This document shows, one piece after another, positions 5,556-8,092 of a DNA stretch of 8,092 bases. The stretch spans positions 1 to 8,092 of the forward strand of contig CAKROW010000095.1 in the NCBI GenBank assembly GCA_934373235.1. The letters run 5' to 3'. The notes under the pieces are model-generated. The model worked only from the letters and a program-made list of their open reading frames with translations. It was not told where the DNA came from and did not search any database. How positions within the stretch are numbered: position 1 is the first letter of the stretch; every line of letters starts with the position of its first letter. This stretch comes from an uncultured Blautia sp. (lineage in GTDB: Bacteria; Bacillota; Clostridia; Lachnospirales; Lachnospiraceae). The position numbers and the translations under genes were made by a program.

Positions 5556-5831
5556 ATGATTTTTATATCTTCAAAACCTGCAATAATGCCAGGATTGGAA
5601 TATGCAAATACTGCATGTGTCTTGGAGAATATGGCAATTGCTGCAATAAGTCTGGGAGTTGATAATATTATCTGAGGTGGTGCAGCTTCGGCTGTGGAAC
5701 AAAATACAGAACTCAAGGAAATCCTGGAAATACCGGAAGGCTATAAACCAATCCTCTGTATTTCTCTTGGGTATGCCAGCGAGGATGAAATTCCCAGAAA
5801 ACATGAGATAGCTGTAAACAAGAGGATTTGA
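5556..5831 (+). pseudogene. Remnant of a nitroreductase-family protein (C-terminal half, in-frame stop)
   Basis: The frame reads SHMIFISSKPAIMPGLEYAN, then TACVLENMAIAAISLGVDNI, then a TGA stop (5673-5675), then GGAASAVEQNTELKEILEIP and EGYKPILCISLGYASEDEIP before the final TGA. The N-M-x-x-A-A-x-x-L-G helix and the L-P-x-G-Y-x-P-x-x-x-x-x-x-G-Y-x tail are characteristic of the C-terminal half of FMN-dependent nitroreductases, cytosolic NAD(P)H oxidoreductases. The N-terminal FMN-binding half is missing. The candidate ATG at 5556 has no ribosome site, and the upstream bases hold the reductase promoter on the other strand. It is a dead fragment converging on the serpin gene. Confidence 0.78.
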
Positions 5832-5890
5832 TTCCACGGAAAAATTTTATCTCGTCTATTTTCTCTGATTGTAATTTTATTCTTTTTTCC

Positions 5891-7174
5891 TTATTCCTCC
5901 ACCGTCACAACCTTTCCCTCAAACAGCATCTCGCCATTAATGTCATCATATATTAAGAACGCAAACGGGCGGTCCAGATTAACTTCCTTTACGACCGGAT
6001 CAGGAGCCATTGCTGACATGCATTCCATGATTGCTGCGGTTACTGCTGCTGCTTTCGTTCCGTTCTGGTCAAGTTCCAGTTTTGTTTTCTGAAGAATTGT
6101 ATCTACTTTTGTATTCTGTTCTGAGATTCCAGAAAAGTCAGCCTTATCTGAAAAGATATTTTCAAGACCAAGGTCTGAGAGCATATCGTTCAGCGTCGCG
6201 GATGTTTCAAAATTAAGCTTCGGCATCTTGCACTGCACTTCATCATACTCCGGCTCGGATTTCAAAAGCCCTTCAATATCAAGGTCTTCCAGAGTGAAGT
6301 CACCTTCATCTTTTGGCAGGATTCCGATAAAACTTAAGCCGTTCACATAGTATCTCGCAAATGCTGTCGCCTTATTATTTTCATAATATCTATCGCCCTC
6401 GCTGGTCATATATTTTGTTTCTTCTTTTTCGCCAAATTTTTCTTTTTTCTTTGAAACTTCCCACGGATCTCCGCTCCATCCTGATTCAAAATAAAGCGAA
6501 TTTGTCAGACAGAGCCCGGTGTTTTCATTTATTGCGTCTGGTGTAATGATTTCCGGAATCAGGCCTTCGGTGTTTTTGTCACACCAGTCATTAATGGTCT
6601 TGCAGGTATTTTCTTTATCAGAAAAATCAAGTTTCTGAATCTCACCGCTGAAATTTTCCTGAATGCTCTGTTTGAATTTATCCTGCAGTGTCAGGTTGTC
6701 GTCTGCCCATACGGCATCTGCAATTTTTAATTTAGATTTATATCCGTAATTCTCTTCTTCTAAGTTATAATACTTAATCTTGTCCATATACCATTTGGCA
6801 TATTCTGAAAAATTTTCTGTCCCAAGATATTTCTGCAGTACTTCTTTTGTCACGCCATCTGCTCCTTCTGCAAGCATACCGAGGGCAAAATTAAGGCTTG
6901 CCGGGCTAAACATTACATTCTTACCTTTGTTAACTTCTGCAATTTTGTCAGTCATCCTGACAGCATTATTGATCGCTATAGTCTTGTCAACACTTTTCTT
7001 TATCACCTCATCCACATCAATATCTTCCTCTGTGTCTGCATTTTCCTCTTCGTCTGAAACAATAACATCCGTATCAGATGGAATAAGTTCTGCATACACT
7101 GTACTGCTGTCGGCAATCGGTGTCAGTGCCGCCACTGCCGCCATCGTAATCGCTGTTAATTTTTGTTTTTTCAT
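5891..7174 (-). CDS. Secreted serpin (serine/cysteine protease inhibitor)
   Basis: A 427-residue protein. Residues 1-28 are a signal peptide with cleavage likely after VYA, followed by an acidic linker (about 32-57, DEEENADTEEDIDVDE) and a full serpin domain (about 62-427). Family landmarks are NVMFSPASLNFALGMLAEGA (helix B), INDWCDKNTEGLI, LTNSLYFESGW, MPKLNFE and the C-terminal RPFAFLIYD...FEGKV. The hinge ELDQNGTKAAAVTAA has Gly at P15, Thr at P14 and Ala at P12-P10, the pattern of serpins that trap proteases by loop insertion. Counting from the hinge places P1-P1' at M386-S387, like alpha-1-antitrypsin. The distance from there to the conserved RPF is about six residues longer, however, so the cleaved bond is uncertain. 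There is no lipobox, dockerin or LPxTG, so it is probably released. AAAGGAGG lies 8 nt before the ATG. Human gut relatives (siropins, the bifidobacterial serpin) inhibit elastase-like proteases; the target here is inferred. Confidence 0.95.
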   Translation of the reverse strand: MKKQKLTAITMAAVAALTPIADSSTVYAELIPSDTDVIVSDEEENADTEEDIDVDEVIKKSVDKTIAINNAVRMTDKIAEVNKGKNVMFSPASLNFALGMLAEGADGVTKEVLQKYLGTENFSEYAKWYMDKIKYYNLEEENYGYKSKLKIADAVWADDNLTLQDKFKQSIQENFSGEIQKLDFSDKENTCKTINDWCDKNTEGLIPEIITPDAINENTGLCLTNSLYFESGWSGDPWEVSKKKEKFGEKEETKYMTSEGDRYYENNKATAFARYYVNGLSFIGILPKDEGDFTLEDLDIEGLLKSEPEYDEVQCKMPKLNFETSATLNDMLSDLGLENIFSDKADFSGISEQNTKVDTILQKTKLELDQNGTKAAAVTAAIMECMSAMAPDPVVKEVNLDRPFAFLIYDDINGEMLFEGKVVTVEE

Positions 7175-7191
7175 TTTTTTCGCCTCCTTTT

Positions 7192-7400
7192 TTAGATTTC
7201 CACATCTATGTCAAAGTCTCTATCCAGCATGAAGTCCTTGTCAGAATCAATATCAAACTGGTCAAAATCAAATCGTGATTCCCACACGTTCTAAAACATT
7301 CTTCACTGTCCAGACCTCTGAAGCCATCATCGTCTCTTCCACCCAAACCATGGTCAAGCCCATTGTCTCTCTGCTGATTCTGCCACATATTGCGTAGCAT
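7192..7400 (-). pseudogene. Small Asp-rich reading frame upstream of the serpin, interrupted by a probable one-base deletion
   Basis: From ATG 7400 the frame gives MLRNMWQNQQRDNGLDHGLG and continues GRDDDGFRGLDSEECFR. In the -1 frame, starting at the AGAACG near 7289, it then reads NVWESRFDFDQFDIDSDKDF and MLDRDFDIDVEI, ending TAA at 7194-7192. One extra A at that spot would give a continuous 69-residue protein that is very rich in Asp, with alternating F/I-D steps in its last 27 residues. Its stop lies 17 nt before the serpin ATG and adjoins the serpin ribosome site, so both would be co-transcribed. The frame reads plausibly upstream of ATG 7400 too (YKEKYLDEDFVAEL) but shows no start there, and ATG 7400 lacks a good ribosome site. 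I recognise no family. It may be a true frameshift, a base-call error or a decayed remnant. Confidence 0.45.
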
Positions 7401-7447
7401 CAGTTCTGCTACAAAGTCCTCGTCCAGGTATTTTTCTTTATATATAC

Positions 7448-7476
7448 AATATACCGAAAAATTTTCTGTAACGCAA
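7448..7476 (-). promoter_or_regulatory. Weak promoter candidate for the serpin unit
   Basis: TTGCGT (7476-7471, 3/6) and TATATT (7453-7448, 5/6) are 17 bp apart on the minus strand, in a very AT-rich stretch upstream of the small Asp-rich frame and the serpin. The -35 match is poor. It is offered because no better candidate was seen between 7400 and 7588. Confidence 0.25.
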
Positions 7477-7588
7477 AAATTCCCGGAAATATTTTTCGAG
7501 AATTAGTCTAATCAGAAATCATATCTGTTTTTAAGTCTCGTCCATACAGTTTTGTTACAGAACAGAACACAACAGGCCATGAAAAATA

Positions 7589-7769
7589 ATGAGAAATCGT
7601 TCTAATTTCGGTTGGTTTGAACTAATTGAAGGCATCCTTTTAATCATACTTGGAAATTATACTTTTCTGCATCCCGAAAGTGGCATTACCGGATTTGTAA
7701 TCTTATACGGCATTATGGCTGTAATCTGTAATAATGGGGACTACTGATATTTTGTTATATATCCGAATG
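7589..7769 (+). pseudogene. Truncated DUF308/HdeD-like membrane protein gene
   Basis: ATG 7589 opens a 52-codon frame: MRNRSNFGWFELIEGILLII, then LGNYTFLHPESGITGFVILY, then GIMAVICNNGDY and TGA at 7745-7747. The sequence matches the first two helices of DUF308/HdeD-family proteins, small multi-helix inner-membrane proteins of poorly known function. Those normally have four to six helices and about 170-190 residues. After GIMAVI the family's continuation appears in the +1 frame as TDILLYIRM (to about 7769), showing a frameshift; homology then ends. No convincing ribosome site precedes the ATG. The break lies some 50 bp before an imperfect hairpin of IS200/IS605 type. Confidence 0.7.
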
Positions 7770-7815
7770 TTCGCTGGCGATTTTACCTATTATTTTACTT
7801 TGATACTGACATGCT

Positions 7816-7849
7816 CCCACCACTTAAATCTCAGATTTAGAAGTGGGGG
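7816..7849. repeat. Imperfect long hairpin resembling an IS200/IS605-type element end
   Basis: CCC-A-CCACTT-AAATC then loop TCA then GATTT-AG-AAGTGG-GGG forms a 14-bp stem with a one-base and a two-base bulge. IS200/IS605-family single-strand transposons carry such imperfect subterminal hairpins, and similar GTGGGAG/CCCCCAC stems flank such elements in Clostridia as far as I recall. No tnpA or tnpB lies in the window, so this would be a solo end, a small non-autonomous element, or the near edge of a lost copy. It lacks a U-run and does not look like a normal terminator. Confidence 0.45.
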
Positions 7850-7951
7850 CTTCTTGCATCGACTTCCATTATCAAGAGGTGAGTGCTAATTTCACATTTT
7901 CTTCACATTTCCCCTTTTTTATAAACTTCCGGATGAATCTGTTTTGATCAA

Positions 7952-7981
7952 TTGACAATTACCGAACTATTCCAGTATATT
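7952..7981 (+). promoter_or_regulatory. Strong predicted promoter of the right-edge regulator gene
   Basis: A perfect TTGACA (7952-7957) is followed after 18 bp by TATATT (7976-7981, 5/6), placing the transcription start near 7988, about 40 nt before ATG 8029. A palindrome TTGATCAA (7944-7951) lies directly against the -35 box and could be an operator, perhaps for autoregulation. Confidence 0.55.
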
Positions 7982-8028
7982 TAATCCATAAAGCAGATAC
8001 AAAATCCCAGATGTGCAGGTGAACAGAC

Positions 8029-8092
8029 ATGAAAAATATCCATAGCATTGAATTTTATACTGGAAGCAAGGAAGAATTGCTTCCAGGTTTTG
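8029..8092 (+). CDS. Probable AraC-family transcriptional regulator, first 21 codons (runs off window)
   Basis: ATG 8029 has an excellent ribosome site (AGGTGA, 8017-8022, 6 nt spacing) and a strong promoter about 50 bp upstream, so a real gene starts here. The visible protein MKNIHSIEFYTGSKEELLPG resembles the openings of clostridial AraC-type regulators as I remember them. Neither the cupin-like sensor domain nor the DNA-binding domain is inside the window, so the family is a tentative call while the gene start is firm. Confidence 0.6.
   Translation, partial: MKNIHSIEFYTGSKEELLPGF

Noticed and set aside
5673..5697. The TGA in the nitroreductase fragment is followed 7 nt later by a small stem CAGC-TTCG-GCTG, which could recall a bacterial SECIS and selenocysteine.
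   Set aside because: The stem is only 4 bp plus wobbles with a plain UUCG loop, the loop is too close to the TGA for a typical bacterial SECIS, and the gene lacks its whole N-terminal half and a ribosome site. An ordinary nonsense mutation is far simpler.
6780..7232. A 150-codon plus-strand frame rich in Ser, Ile and Val opposite the serpin signal peptide.
   Set aside because: It is the antisense shadow of the serpin gene, has no ribosome site, and its hydrophobic look comes from the reverse complement of acidic and Lys-rich codons.
7816..7849. The right-hand hairpin as the end of a TnpB guide (omega) RNA.
   Set aside because: There is no tnpB in the window on either strand; only the resemblance to an element end is kept.
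1..8092. CRISPR arrays, tRNA or rRNA genes.
   Set aside because: No regularly spaced repeats, no cloverleaf with conserved tRNA bases and no rRNA-like stretch was seen on reading; this was done by eye without a search program.

Overview
The window looks like a stretch of an AT-rich Bacillota genome, most likely an anaerobic gut Clostridia of the Lachnospiraceae type. The basis is the base composition, the strong purine-rich ribosome binding sites (AGGAGG, AGGTGA) and the gene families present: MATE transporter with divergent LysR regulator, fumarate-reductase-like operon, secreted serpin, HdeD-like DUF308 protein. The assignment is an inference; no rRNA or other marker gene is present.

Layout. 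1-284 (minus) is the N-terminal third of a MATE efflux transporter, and 425-1291 (plus) is a LysR-family regulator facing away from it across a 140-bp shared promoter region. From 1292 to 1953 lies wreckage on the minus strand: a frameshifted C-terminal piece of a PAP2 phosphatase, a 12-bp inverted repeat, and an OmpR-type response regulator cut at both ends. The response-regulator fragment abuts the end of a four-gene minus-strand operon (5273 to 1952). In transcription order the operon holds a small membrane-anchored protein with a candidate flavin-attachment motif, a five-helix cytochrome b-like anchor (frdC type), a fumarate reductase/succinate dehydrogenase flavoprotein (frdA type) and its iron-sulfur subunit (frdB type). 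Spacings are overlaps of 4 and 11 nt and one 10-nt gap, so the genes are almost certainly co-transcribed. A good promoter (5402-5429) is followed almost at once by a terminator-like hairpin (5346-5386), which suggests attenuation.

5556-5831 (plus) is the C-terminal half of a nitroreductase with an in-frame stop. 5891-7174 (minus) is a complete secreted serpin with an inhibitory-type hinge, preceded by a small Asp-rich reading frame (7192-7400) that appears to have lost one base. The right end holds a truncated DUF308/HdeD gene (7589-7769), an imperfect hairpin resembling IS200/IS605-type ends, a strong promoter and the first 21 codons of what looks like an AraC-family regulator.

How it fits together. 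The most interesting unit is the reductase operon. Its flavoprotein has Gln where the covalent FAD ligand His normally sits. It has a membrane anchor with four helix-embedded His residues, and it is led by a protein that places a D-x-x-T-G-A-T motif just outside the membrane. An inferred scheme is extracytosolic flavin, then membrane haem, then Fe-S clusters, then FAD, reducing fumarate or a similar enoate. The serpin is an independent secreted factor, probably a protease inhibitor acting in the host gut. At least four gene remnants, plus one frameshifted small gene, interspersed with intact units suggest a region of repeated insertion, deletion and decay.
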